64,000 nucleotides of DNA from Gnetum montanum (Eukaryota > Streptophyta > Gnetopsida > Gnetales > Gnetaceae): the NCBI GenBank assembly GCA_015680685.1, contig MNCI01024892.1, positions 537,896 to 601,895 on the forward strand. The letters run 5' to 3'. Under the pieces are notes generated by a model. It saw only the letters and a program-made list of their open reading frames with translations, was not told the DNA's origin and did not search any database. Below, piece by piece: positions 25,401 through 37,139 of the stretch. Numbering within the stretch: the first letter of the stretch is position 1; every line of letters starts with the position of its first letter. Both the position numbers and the translations under genes were made by a program.

Positions 25401-27671
25401 GTACGCAAAATATCTTGAATGTTACATATTAATTAGTTAACTTGGTACGCAAAATATCTTGAATGTTACATATTAATTAGTTACTGCAAGCATGATTTAC
25501 GCCACGAAAATCTACCGGAGAGCTGGCTCGGAAAGGGACCAATGGTAGGTTGAAACAGTAAGCATGCATCAAATCAGAAAATGGCAAGCCATGTCCTTTT
25601 TTCCTTTTTCCCCACAAAGGGAAAAGTGGTAAATTAAAGTGAATTCCTGTTAGGTTGATTAAAAATACCGGTCTTTCAACTAGGCTATTTTATGGAAGAC
25701 GTTTTCCATTACTTGTGTCCTCTGTTTCCAAGAATATAATAATAATCAGTTTCAATTTCAAAGCCGGTATTTATGAAACAGTAATAAAAAACATCTTCAA
25801 CTTCGATGTTAGCATTCATGGAGTGTTAAAACTTTCTACCTGGAAACTTGGCTTTGCAATTTAGCATTTTCCACGTTCATCGCGTACATTAAGAAACCAA
25901 CCGTTGTATATATAGGAGTACGAACTCAATTTTTTTAAGTTATGAAAAAGAAAAACCATGGAAAGTAGTTATTAAAGTTAAATTTTTAAGCTTCAAGGTT
26001 TCTACATGGCATCCAAGAGGCCTAATCTTGCTTTCCTTTAGTGTTGGGTTCCGTTTCTTGAAATAAACTCTAAACTTGACAATTTCATTTGCAGACTCGA
26101 TGACGCTACATTGTTTTCTTGGACAAGCTACTCAAGAAATATACAGCTAAGTTACTATAAATAATTCATCACAACATTTCAAAGTAAACATATTTTAAAT
26201 TAAAAAAAAAAAACTCATACCCACAAAAGGAAACCGTTTCGCAACGAAGAAAAGTGCTTTCGTTGGTTAATATAACTTATAGCACAGAACTCTCGTGCTA
26301 GTGAACAACGACATAACGTTCTTATCACGTTCATTTGCCCATCCCATATCTTCAGGGTAAGACTTTTCAGCTCCAGTCAGCAGCGTATACAGAGGCAGCA
26401 CAGCGATAATTTTACAGGAGCCAAATGTCGGCCATTTTGTCGTCTCCGGGGGTTGTCACTGCAACATTAATAGTGGCTGGCAACGCTGTTCAAGAGCTTT
26501 CTTTCTTTTCTACCTTTGGAAAACATAAGATACCTGATCTATACGTATTCATCCATGAGAGGTCCAATGGCAAACCAAAGCCATGACAAGCCAGAGCCAT
26601 GACGGTGCCCGGAATGTTTCTGCTCCTGCTTCCCACAGACGGGAACGAAAAAAAGCTGTAAGCAGCAGCTGCTGCAAGATTTCTGCCTCTGCAACTTGAT
26701 TATACCCGTGAAGGAAAATCCCTTGACTCGACGCAAATTGCAAAGAAGAAAAATTAAAGTAATCGCATGTGGTGCTGCTGCAGAGGTAAAATCTGGGCCA
26801 GCCCACAAACCGAGATGGCACGTCCACGATCAAACCTAATCAAGAAATAATATAATCCTTTGACTCCCAGTACAACAACAGCAACAGCACGATTCCCTCT
26901 CTTGTTCCACCCATGCTCCTCCTCCTCTCAATCCTCAATCGTTATCAATGAACCATTCATCATCATAAATCATAATACAAAAACGCGTTGAGAATCACGA
27001 TGTGTCGCCATTTCTCTCGTTCTTTCTGACACGCCTCCAACCAGAGCCGTGTTCCAGAAGCTGCTCCAAAACCGGCTTCGTCACAGGCTAACAAACAACA
27101 ACGCTCTACGCAGATCAGACATTCAGATACGGACAGAGACAGCCGAAGGAAGGAACTTGGCAAACTCTTCGCAACTTCCTCCAACCAGAACTGGTCCCAT
27201 GAGCAATACGTTACAATGCCATACAAGCCATGAACGCTTTCAGAGTTCGGCAGCCATGGCTAAAACTCTGGCAAGCTCAACCAGAACGATTTTGCATCGC
27301 AGTAGAACACAGAAGAACAACAATCCTAAACTGTTAAAACCTTTGGTACTGCATTTATCTTAGATCCACCTGCGTCTACACTTCTGACGAGCCCAAACCA
27401 ACCAAAAGCAGTGTATTATTTGACAACAGAAACGAAAATAAAAACTACAGACGTACGTTTCACATGTACATTTCCATCCATGAGCGTCCTGTACACAAGT
27501 GATCCACGAACCCAACCCAGCAAAAGCGAGCCACCACATTTCAAACAAGTATAATTTCACACAGCAACAAACAACCCAGAAAAATAGAACATCAAATTTC
27601 TTTGCAAAAGTTTTCCAAATTGCAGCAAGAAACAAGGAACAACATCGGTGCAGCTGCCGCTGCCGAAGCGA
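22430..27671. other. Intergenic region between the DeSI-like and OVATE genes
   Basis: The first 300-400 bases after the stop are probably the DeSI-like 3' UTR; its end cannot be placed. The rest is AT-rich with only short ORFs on both strands, none with recognisable domains. Low-AT patches at about 24040-24480 and 26370-27640 hold short ORFs that look random. The last few hundred bases before 27672 are probably the 3' UTR of the OVATE gene. A 44-bp tandem duplication is listed separately. Confidence 0.55.
25393..25480 (+). repeat. Tandem duplication, two identical 44-bp units
   Basis: Units at 25393-25436 and 25437-25480 start TTAACTTGGTACGCAAAATA and appear identical. No function is apparent. 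Confidence 0.92.
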
Positions 27672-28703
27672 TCAATGCCTGGGCGTGGCAGTCGTGGTGG
27701 TGGTAGGAGGAGGAATGGAGAAAACGGCAGAGCAGATTTCGGAGAAAGCACTGACAATCATATCATGATGCCGCGGCGAATTCAGCGAAACGAAGCAGCG
27801 GAGCAGCCGTTGCAGGTCGCGGACGGCGAAAATCTCCTTCTCCACGATCATCTCTAACATGGACGCCTTGAAATCCGCGTACGGGTCGCGCGATTTCTTC
27901 ACCACCGCGGCCACGCTCTCGCGGCCGGGACCGCCCCAATTCACCGCCACGGAACCGCAGCAGCCGGCTCCGGCTCCGGCTCCGGTTCCGTTCCGGTCCG
28001 CGGACGCCGCCCGGCGACGCCGGTGGCTCCGGCCGGGACTCTTGCACTTATTCTTACTCATCCCGGCGTACGCCGCTTTCCTCCGCCGGGGGCGCCGGGA
28101 CTCGAGCCGCTCGTACGGGATCGCGATTTTCCGGCGCCGGGCGAGCCGGCGCTGCGCCGTCGGCGGCGGGAACGGCGGCCGGACGACGCGGTTTTCGTCC
28201 GGGCTGGACTCGCCGGACGAGAACGTCCGTCCGCCCGCGTCGGCGTCCGCGGACGAGAACAGCGTGTCGTTGTCGTCGTCGCTGTACGATAGAATCGCGT
28301 GCGGCAGCAGCGGCGGTGCCGGTGCCGGAGTGGAGAGCTTCTGCTCGGGCTCCGGCGTGACCGGGGACGCCGGCGGACACGTTTTCCCACCGACGAAAAC
28401 GTTCCAGCCGCCGGCGTCCTCCTCCCACCAGTAGTAGGACGAGGAGGAGCACGGCTCCGCGGCGGCCGGTTTTGCCGGTTTGTCCGCGGAGGCTCGGCGG
28501 ATTCGGCGCACGCCGGCGCGGTAGACGGTGCCGCAGCTGCAGCCGGCGGAGACGACCTCGGCCGTTTTCCTGGTCCGGGCGCGCGTCCGCGTCGGCCGGC
28601 GGTGGCCCGGCGGTTTCTCAAGCAGCAGCGGCGATTCGTGAGAGGCCGAGGACGACTGGTTTCTGTGCCACAGCCAGTGTCTGAAAGCCGCGGCTCTGCC
28701 CAT
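27672..28703 (-). CDS. OFP: OVATE family protein (transcriptional repressor), intronless
   Basis: A single open frame encodes 343 residues. The C-terminal OVATE domain (about residues 271-329) is clear: SRDPYADFKASMLEMIVEKE, then the DLQRLLRCFVSLN and HHDMIVSAFSEICSAVF segments. A threonine/proline tail follows. The N-terminal 260 residues are low-complexity, rich in Arg, Ser, Pro and Ala, with Arg/Lys-rich clusters around residues 187-232 that could act as nuclear localisation signals. OFPs are plant-specific, usually intronless proteins that bind TALE homeodomain and TRM proteins and shape organs. The partners here are unknown. The start is the ATG at 28703 (MGRAAAFRHWLW). The coding sequence is strikingly GC-rich in an otherwise AT-rich window. 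Several long ORFs on other frames over this gene are shadows of that composition. Confidence 0.95.
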   Translation of the reverse strand: MGRAAAFRHWLWHRNQSSSASHESPLLLEKPPGHRRPTRTRARTRKTAEVVSAGCSCGTVYRAGVRRIRRASADKPAKPAAAEPCSSSSYYWWEEDAGGWNVFVGGKTCPPASPVTPEPEQKLSTPAPAPPLLPHAILSYSDDDNDTLFSSADADAGGRTFSSGESSPDENRVVRPPFPPPTAQRRLARRRKIAIPYERLESRRPRRRKAAYAGMSKNKCKSPGRSHRRRRAASADRNGTGAGAGAGCCGSVAVNWGGPGRESVAAVVKKSRDPYADFKASMLEMIVEKEIFAVRDLQRLLRCFVSLNSPRHHDMIVSAFSEICSAVFSIPPPTTTTTATPRH

Positions 28704-30344
28704 GCTTGAACTTGGCAGTTTTACTGTGCCACTATTGCTTGTTCAGGCCTCTGTTCTTCTTCGGACTTTCGTATGCTGCCGTGGTGGGTTTTAATATCGT
28801 GCGAATTGCGTATTCAAACCGCTGCAGCGCGTATATTTTGCATCGGGATACGACAAACAAATATTTGCCTGCGCCTCCGCCTGCGCCTGCGTGTATAGTG
28901 CCTGCCACTCTAAATTTTCGACATCCTTTTGTACCAGACTTGTAGCAGACTCTGTGGTTTTTATTTTGTTTAATTTTTCATAAACTTAGCGTTGGTTTTT
29001 GCATGAATGTTCAGTGCGGTTAGTGCGAATTTTGCTCCCAAATTGCAGCAGTGGAAACGTAAGTGTTTCATTTCCGTGCCAGGCAACGAAAACCTTGGAT
29101 GCTTCCTGTGCGTGCATTGAGATACACGCGTTTCTTTAATTATTCCGCATTTCTACGTATTCTGCGCTCGTTTTTTTTTTTCTTGATAACGTATTCGGAT
29201 CAAGCACTGCCGCGCTGTCATAAATTTTGTGATTTTGTTATACTGATATGGTAAATTTTCGTACAGATGTTGAAATGAACCTACAATCTTTACCTGGAAA
29301 AAGTCCAGCCCAGCCCAGCCTAGGCCGGCGGCAATTAAAACACTGTTTTCCTCCACTTTCCCTCAATCTCCATGTTGCATGATAATTCCGCAGCATTGAA
29401 AAAAACCACTGTTTACATCGCTTTCCTCCTGCGATTTGCAAATAGTTAATAATAACAATGCCTCAATTTGATGCTTTGTCGGATTTCACTGGAACTCCCG
29501 GACTCCAGGTCGACAGTCAAATCCGTTTTTCAGGTGGGCGATGGAGTCCGCTGTCTTGTGATGCACGCCTCTCTGACGACTTATTTTCCACGATCTTGTT
29601 GGCCTTCTGTTCTTTTTTCCTTCATCGTATTTAAAAAGTACCTTAATTGCTTTGTTTTCTCGTAAAGGGTTCAACATCGTATTTAAAAAAAAAAAACAAA
29701 CCTTAATTGCTCCGTTTTTTCGTGGATGATTCACCGGTGACGTATTTGCTTTCAGTCGACTCTGGTTTGCTTTAAAACAGCTACGTTGGCATTACATTTT
29801 CTTCTCTCTCACCTGTCCACGCCGCCTAAATTTGGCCATTAGTTAATTTTTTTCTCTGTTCGGTGCTCTTGATATTAGTATATGTCAATAAATTATCATG
29901 GCTAAGGTATCGAATTAAATTTCGGCGTACGTTTAAAGAAGTTGGAGGGTTGGTGTATAGTGGATATGCATGCATATGTGTATGGAGATACGTGGACCTT
30001 TGGCTTCCTGTGGTGCTGCTTTGGGACTTAAATTAGTTTCCATTATGGTGGTCGTTCGTCTTGGATTGTTGTTGATTTGTCGCTTTCTTTTCTTTGTCAT
30101 GGATCGTATTTTGGTATTTGAATGTGAGACATAGGAAGATGGACGTGTACCTGATGTCATCAAGATCTCATAATCCAATGGATTTTCTAAAGGACAAAGG
30201 GCGAGAAATATTTAAATTTTCTCGTCGTTGGTGCATTCTCAAGGGTCTTGGCATCCATTGTGATGTTAAGAGTGTAGATTGGAAGTGAAAAAAAAAAAAG
30301 TGAGGTAGTGTGTTAACCCATTGAAAAGGAATTAATACATTTCA
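28704..30344. other. Intergenic region upstream of the OVATE gene
   Basis: It includes the presumed promoter and leader of the minus-strand OVATE gene (from 28704 upward), where GC content falls off quickly. No other gene is supported. It contains a 52-bp tandem duplication at 29623-29728. Confidence 0.5.
29623..29728 (+). repeat. Tandem duplication, two units of about 52 bp
   Basis: CATCGTATTTAAAAA...CCTTAATTGCT(T/C)(T/C)G begins at 29623 and again at 29675. The second unit has an expanded A run. Confidence 0.75.
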
Positions 30345-30750
30345 AGAATTACAATAAAGTGTCTTAGAATAGATGGAGCATGTCATTACATAACATGGCC
30401 TAAGTCTAAAAATTAAGATAAAGGAATCAATGATTTGGTTAGAGTGACATGCCCTAAGTCTAAAGTGTCCTAATAGATGGAACATGTGGTTGCAAAGCAT
30501 GGCCCAAGTATAAAAGCTAAGATAGAACAAATCAATAGTCAAGGGTGGCCAATGTTTTTAGTATCCTAATACATGAAGCATGTAGTTGCACAACATGGCC
30601 CAAGTATAAAAACTAAGATGGAGGAATCAATGGTGAGGTCAAGGTGGTCTGTGGTTTCAGGATCCTAATACATGGAGCATGTGGTTGCACAGCATGGCCC
30701 AAGTATAAAACCTAAGATAGAGGAATCAATGGTAAGACTTTAGCGAAGAG
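30345..30750. repeat. Minisatellite, four imperfect units of about 100 bp
   Basis: The anchor ATGGAGCATGT or a variant occurs at 30373, 30477, 30573 and 30672. Each is followed by a (C/A)A(A/C)CATGGCC(T/C)AAGT(C/A)TAAAA-type segment and GAATCAAT or similar. Spacing is 96-104 bp. No coding potential was found. Confidence 0.82.
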
Positions 30751-30998
30751 GAAGAAAACTATAACAAACAAGTAGCTTATTAATGAAGGAAACTTGGATC
30801 AACTTGGCATGCTAAAGTAAAATTAGGCTTTATCAAATACTGTAAAATACATACAAAAATATTAAAATCAAAAGAATTCTATTCTAAGGATATTTATAGA
30901 TGTAAGAAATAATAATAAAGAATAGTATTTCTTTGGAGTCCAAAGTCGCCAACAATAAGATCATTATGAGTTTTCCAAAGCTAGAATAAAGATTATAT
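30751..30998. other. AT-rich flank left of element 1
   Basis: Nothing recognisable is present. This is the sequence into which element 1 inserted. Confidence 0.5.
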
Positions 30999-31003
30999 AG
31001 AAG

Positions 31004-31892
31004 TGATGAGCAGCAAGTATGCCTTACACCCAACCATACGAATTACAAGCATTCACGCTCAATTCAGTCGAATTTTGCAAACCTTAAGTCCCCAAGTACA
31101 CTGGTTCCATGAAGTGAAATCTAATTGTGACAATCGTTGTCTTCCCAACTAAACTTGTAAAGCTTAGTTGTATGGTTAAGTGTAATTGGGGCACATGATT
31201 TTTATTATTTGATATTTTATTTGCCTACAATTGATAAGAAGTTGAAACTCAATTTATTAACCAATTTAACTAATCTAATTGCTAATTAATAACTAAGTAT
31301 CCTAACATAAGCATTTGGTCCCACTTTCTGTACACATCCTGAACACATACAACACTGTTGGGTTACCAAGCGTTAAGCACTACTAAGATTACCAAGTGTT
31401 GTATGTTATGCTTGAAGTGGTTGTACTTATGCATTAAATCTAGCTTAATTAGCTAATCAATTAAAGTATTACTTATCTTAATTAATGGCGTAATTAATGA
31501 AAATGGTAAATGCAGAACTAAATCATTAATCTATTCCAAATGCTACAAGGTTTGATCAAAAGGCTCGTTTTTATTGCCATTCACACTGTTGTGCTTAGGT
31601 ACATTAGTCCTTGAATAAACATCCATACACTTTCAAACTTTTGTTGAAGGCACTTAGAAAATATTCTAACTCTCAAATGAACAAACTACAAGAACTTCGC
31701 TAAGCTATTAAAAAACTTTCTTTTTACATGGCTGGAGCATCCTATTTATAGGCTTCATTATGAAGTTGCGTTGATGGGGGCTCATAAATGTAGCAAACAC
31801 TATGTTGATGTAGCCCCATCGATGGGGCAACACCACATCGATGAGGCCACGTCGACAAGGGTCCATCGATGCGACATTTTGATGCTTCATCA
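31004..31892 (-). repeat. 3' LTR of element 1 (889 bp)
   Basis: The ends are TGATGA and TCATCA. On the minus strand, U3 carries CATCGATGGGGC-type repeats, including a perfect 16-bp palindrome GCCCCATCGATGGGGC at 31813-31828. A TATA box (CTATAAATAGG) follows at about 31742-31752, some 145 bp from the LTR start. GTGGGGTTA, the polypurine tract, lies just outside at 31893-31901. Confidence 0.93.
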
Positions 31893-32139
31893 TAACCCCA
31901 CGACTGAATGAAAACTCTTCCTTAAGTTCCTTTACAAAATTGGGAAGGTGTGGGATTATTGACTAACACTTAACACAACAAAACTGAGTGCTCGGGTGTA
32001 CAAATCGACATCATTACAAAATTTGTGATGTTCATGACACAAAATTGAACACCATGATATGCCTACTCAAACTGGATAGCACATCCTTTGATAGCGTGAA
32101 GATGGTTGAGAAGATAAAATAGTCCTACGTAGTGGAGGG

Positions 32140-34971
32140 TCCTAAGGTTTCAAAAGACTTTCGCCTACTTTTAGCCATGCATGGTGGTTGAGGATGCTAT
32201 GGCTATCTTGCTACAGCTACTACCTCTAGTGGAAGATGAAAGGCATCTAGTAATGCCTTCATCTTCTCCTCCTTACTCCAGGGGTCATTCATAGTCCATG
32301 CGACATCGTCAATGTGGGCTAGAATGGGGATATGCCATGGATAGGGCATTAATGGGAATAGCTCCTTGACATTGATGAACCAGGTAGCAAATTGTTTGCG
32401 TTCAACATCGAACATCCTAACTACATTCTGCAGCTCATGGTAGTCATTCATTCTTTTGGCCAGGCTCTCAGCAGTGGATCATTGATCAGTATATTTGCCC
32501 TTGAGAACCTTAAGTTCAATGTTTGCCACTGCAAACTTTTGTTGGGTGTCCTTGTGATGCTTAAACTCAACCTTGTATAATAAGTACGAGCTGGCCACTT
32601 GCTTTTCTAGTTCTAACCATGGTCGCCTAGCAGTCAACATAGCCAAGCTTACATATTAGAGATTGACAAGCTTCATGTATTTGATCATTTCCTCTATCTA
32701 CAACTCCTTTGGGCAAATTTCTACTTTATTGTATTAATCAATCCCATCAATGGTGGGCTACCATAATTCGCATCCTTGTTGGAGTTGCTGGAGGGTCTTG
32801 TTCACCTTTACCTTTGCCACTTGAATGTGTTTCTCATTTATTTCCTTTGGTAGGCTAAGCTAGTCTCTATAGTGATTTTTTACTTTCTCAAATTTGAGAG
32901 CCTCTAATTTCTAGGTGGCTACTTCTATTACAGTCTTTTGGCGAAGGGCACAAACCTCCTCTAAGGAGAGGTTTCTATTCTTGGCTACCAATCTCCTCAA
33001 CTTTGTATTTTCTCTGGTTAGTTGCTCCTTTGGTTGATGGATAAAATTAGTCAATTTTTTAATGCACATCAACATTTCATAGGTGATGATTTTCTACAGT
33101 TAGCTGAACAGTCTCTTGGTAGGTCAGATCCAAGGCCTTTTGAATTTTATTTTGGGTGGCTTCTGCCAAGGATCAATAGAATACCATTGTCTTCATTGCA
33201 TCCTCAGCCCTTTTCAACCTAGTGTGAAGCTATTCAAGAGCTTCATCATGCTAGGTTGAGATGTTGGTTTGAGAAATGTAGGGTGGGTAATTTGGGCTTT
33301 CAGTTCAACAACTTTCATAGCCAAGCATTCATTTAGTTCCTTGGCTATTTTGAGTTGCCTTTCCAAACTAATATTCTTGCCCCTTACCTCTAGTAGCTTT
33401 GACTAGATTGTAGTTAAGCTATCTGAAAGATCAAAGATATTTAGAAGAGGTTGCCCGATTCCTACTAGTTGGTCTAATAGTTGTTCATGTTGTGCTATGC
33501 TTAGTCTACTGCTTATGGTTCCTACGGATGTTTGTACATCTTTAAGTGCAGTGACGTTTGGTACAAATGCCATAGGTGCATTCAGTGTCTCAGCGATTTT
33601 ATCAACAACCACCTTTGTTGTTGTTTCTTGCCCTTGGTGTTGTAGCACTAGTACTGTTGCCTATTTGCCCTCCTCCAAGTGCACCAAAAAGGTTGTGGCA
33701 TTCCCAAAAATCTCTAGGAATTGCTGCTATTATGAGAGAGATACCGTTAGCTCTCTGGCACTAGGATTCAACCCCATAGACAATTGCATTCGTTGGGTAG
33801 AGAAAATTGATCCACCTCCCCCCATTTGGTTGACTATTTGGGCCACCTCATTCAAGTAACTCATCATGGGCTGATACACAAATGGATCTCCACCACTCAT
33901 GCCTACCTGTTACTATTGCTTGCTCAAGGGCCATTCTTGGAACTTGTGCAATTGTTGGAATGTTGCAATGATGTTCAACACTATTCTCTGAGTGGTAGGT
34001 GGAGGTGGTGGCTGCTGCTCCTCTTCTTGGATTATTTTTATAGGAGTTTTATCCTTCATCATCTTTGCTCAATTAGCAGTCAGAGCATGTCAAACAACAT
34101 CATTAGTATAGTGGGCTATTCCTCCCCTTCGACATAGTTTTTTGATGAGGCATAGGAAGGGGAGTGCCTTCCTTCCACATTCATTCTCCTTGAATTGCTT
34201 CTTTATCTCTAGATAGATTAGCTATGGAAGGTTAATTGGGAATCTTCCACTTAGAGCGGCATATGCATAGGTAGACATGGCAGTGATCTTGCTAGGCCTC
34301 ATCATGAGATTTAGGTGAAAGCTCATAATCTTGTAATAGATTCTTTCTGCTAGTGTGAGCATGCCATACTCCTTATAGTTGATACCATAGCATCGTTGAA
34401 CCCATTCCTTTTTAATGTTGGGATCTACCTACATCAAAATCTTAGCAAGATTCTCCCTAGTTTCAGGAAATCCAAGTGCCTCTATAATGACTTGCACTAA
34501 CTAGGATATTGAAATGTCCTTAATCTTGACTGTTGAACTATCCTACCTATTACTCCAAAATAGGAATGTCTCTCCAATATACCACTCCCCATTGGAAGTG
34601 ATAATTGGCCACATGGGAGAGGTCTTTAGTTGGTCTTGTACCTCTTTAGGTGCTTGCTCCAAGAAAGAGTCGAAGTTCAACTCTTACAACATTATTTTTT
34701 GGACCTCCCTTGATCTGATTTGGTTTAGGTAGGTTTTTTTCAAGGTCACCTCAAGGCTCGCTTGTTGAGTTGGTGCTTCATCTTGATGAGAATGTTCTAT
34801 TGCTGCCACCTATTCTGGAATATGACGAAAAGATTCCACTTTGGCCTTGTCCCTAAGAGGTCCCCTAACATAGGTTGTGATCCATTCTTCTTGGCCCCTT
34901 CCTATTTTTGGCTATTTTTTTCTTGGTTGAGATGGTCCTCCTTCTTGTGTGTATTTGCCTCTTCGTGTCAT
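32140..34971 (-). pseudogene. Retrotransposon ORF3 (env position), element 1, decayed
   Basis: On the minus strand the ATG at 34971-34969 follows GACTAGAG. The start is MTRRGKYTQEGGPSQPRKK; the conserved block PNIKKEWVQRCYGINYKEYG, MMRPSKITAMST and FLCLIKKLCRRGGIAHYTND follow. Then comes a proline/glutamine-rich linker with several Gln runs. A long Leu/Lys/Glu-rich coiled-coil-like region contains the open piece at 33648-33403. The end block is at 32451-32203 (MNDYHELQNVVRMFDVERKQ; WHIPILAHIDDVAWTM). Stops and frameshifts occur throughout. No signal peptide or convincing membrane span was seen, which argues against an envelope protein. The function is unknown. Confidence 0.8.
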
Positions 34972-37135
34972 CTCTAGTCATAACACATTAGTGGATTAGT
35001 AGATATAATGTGTAACTTAGAATATTTAGATACTTTATCTCATTAATTAGTTACACTTGGCTATGGCTGAACCATGGTAGATTGATTATTTTATTAATTA
35101 ATTTTTTATTGTAAGTGTCATCAAATCTTATTGGAAGGGTTTAACTTCTGTAATTTGGTGTTTTAATGTTAATTCCTTAGTTAAACCTTGTGGGAGTTAG
35201 AAAAATGTTGAAAAATTTTCTATCAAAAATAGCATGTTTGTGGCTACCACGACTAAGAGCTTATCTATGGGAGCTACAGGGTCAAAGAACAGAGTGATTT
35301 GGACAAATGGTTAGGAAGTTATGGGCTCTGAAAACTGCAAAAACTCCTTGGGCATTTGAGAGCAAATGTGAAAATTTCAAAGGGGTTTGAGTATATATAG
35401 AGGATTTTTGCATTGCGTTGATGGGGTTGTGTATTTGGGGCCACATATATGCATGGGCCCTGTCGATGGGGCCCCATTTATAGGGTTTGTAAATGAAATT
35501 TTCATATTGGAATATTTTAAAAAATACAAGGAAATTTTGAATGAATTTGGGATCTATGGAGTCTCATAAAAGCCAAGAATATGATGAAATCATTGAAGAG
35601 GGTCTTTGAAAGCTCAAAAAATCAAAAATTGGATGGAAAATGTGTGAATTGAAGAATATACTTAAAGGAACACACGATCGGATGCAAAAGATGGTTGCAT
35701 AAAAGATTCTGATTGCAAAAATGTCTAAGGTTAAGGTGCTTAACAAACCCAACCAAGAGATATGCAAATGGGTCCTTCCCATAGCAAGCACATGCCCTGT
35801 TTGCCCTTACATAACCTCAACCTAAGGAGTCCATGCACCTCATAGATGATTAATGGTTTATGAAAGTGAAGGACTAAAACTTGGAAGATTTAACTAAAGA
35901 ATTCAAGTATGTTAGACAAAGACACCAAACAAGAACATGGACATTGGTGGTGAGATGAGTTATGGATAGCATGGATGGATGATGGAGAAGGTGGAATGAA
36001 GTTTCGAATTGAGGTCATAAGAAGTCCCTTATGGATTTGTGTTTAAATGGCCTAAGAAGATCCATCCTCAGTTTAGACCAAAACCAACCACTTTCAGTGA
36101 CTTCACATCACCACTCCAAAACCAATCCATCCCCTTGAGACACAAGAGTGGTCCCATAGAATAATCACCATTCCTTAAGGAGAAGAAAAGAGAAGTAGGA
36201 AGTGAGAGAGGGCCTTAGTTAGAGGGGACCTTCAGGCATGGATAACATGTCTTTCTAGTCCCATAACTAGTGCATGCAACTTGTTTATTTGAGTAAGGGG
36301 TGTGCTTTGAATTTTCACCATTTATTATTATTATTTTGTTTCTTTTCTTCTTTCTTTCTTTTAGATGGGAACCACACCATGCAAAGACTTATTTAACTTC
36401 TTGTTTATGGTCGACATGGAATGGTAAGAAATCCATGAAAACACTCATGCATCCAAGTAAGTAGAAAAGTACAAAGAGTATTGAGTTTCCTTGAAGTCAC
36501 ACCCTATGTAAACATTTGAATCCTTCCTAATTTTGGAAACCATCAAGGTCACAAATTTATCAAAGGTTTATTTAATGAAAGGGACCTCATATTTCCAAAA
36601 CGAGGAAAACCATAGATTTTTGTGGATGGATGGATGTCATGGATTCACTGCTTGGTCCATGAAAAAGAAACCATGACTTAGTCATTAGCACAAAAAATCA
36701 AAGATAAAATCCTAACATTAGCAAATAAAAACATTAAGCACAAATCACCATTAGTAACATCTACAACACCACTATGTCCTTTTGGCACAAAGCATGTTTA
36801 TTAACAAAAATTAGAAAATCATACTAAAATAAAGTAAAATATATAAGAAAGTGTAAAATGTTCCAAAAAAATTTCAATGTACTAATGATGGTGTAAAAAA
36901 ATAATATATATATGGTGTAAAATAGGAAAAAATTTTAAAATAAAAAAGGTGTAAAATAAACAATTTGTAAAAATAAAAATGTGCAAAACAAAATTTAGGG
37001 AAACTAAGTAGCCACATATATAATTATCATGGATGGCCATCTCCCCCATAATTAAGTTGGAAGGAGGAGATCTGAAAAATTGAGCATGGTTGTCCATCTG
37101 TTGAGGTATTTGTTGCACTGGCTTGCTTGGGCTCA
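34972..37135 (-). other. Pol-ORF3 spacer of element 1
   Basis: The 2.2-kb stretch has no supported gene. It is homologous, in reverse, to 1-1364 of element A: for instance CCTTAGTTAGAGGGGACCTT near 36212 corresponds to AAGGTCCCCTCTAACTAAGG near 107. It contains the promoter-like cassette at 35390-35490 and ends at AG|ATG of ORF3. Confidence 0.7.
35390..35490 (-). promoter_or_regulatory. Candidate internal promoter upstream of ORF3 (element 1)
   Basis: On the minus strand: a TATA-like CCCTATAAATGGGGC (35473-35487), then GGGGCCCCATCGACAGGGCCC, a motif shared in style with U3 (GCCCCATCGATGGGGC), then CCCCATCAACGCAA, then a second TATA run (CTATATATAC, 35391-35400). CCCCATCAACGCAA also occurs in U3 of the 3' LTR (about 31768-31782) shortly before its TATA box. 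The second TATA run is about 420 bp upstream of the ORF3 ATG. Confidence 0.55.
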
Positions 37136-37139
37136 TGGA

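Noticed and set aside
26549-27635. Several 85-105 codon ORFs on both strands left of the OVATE gene
   Set aside because: They overlap each other in different frames, have no recognisable domain and lie where the OVATE 3' UTR or intergenic DNA is expected.
27859-28709. Long ORFs on the plus strand and in other minus frames over the OVATE gene (for example 191 and 187 codons)
   Set aside because: They arise from the very GC-rich composition; only the 343-codon minus frame has a recognisable domain.
32140-34971. ORF3 as a true viral-type envelope gene
   Set aside because: Position fits, but no signal peptide, cleavage site or membrane anchor could be seen; the sequence is coiled-coil-like.
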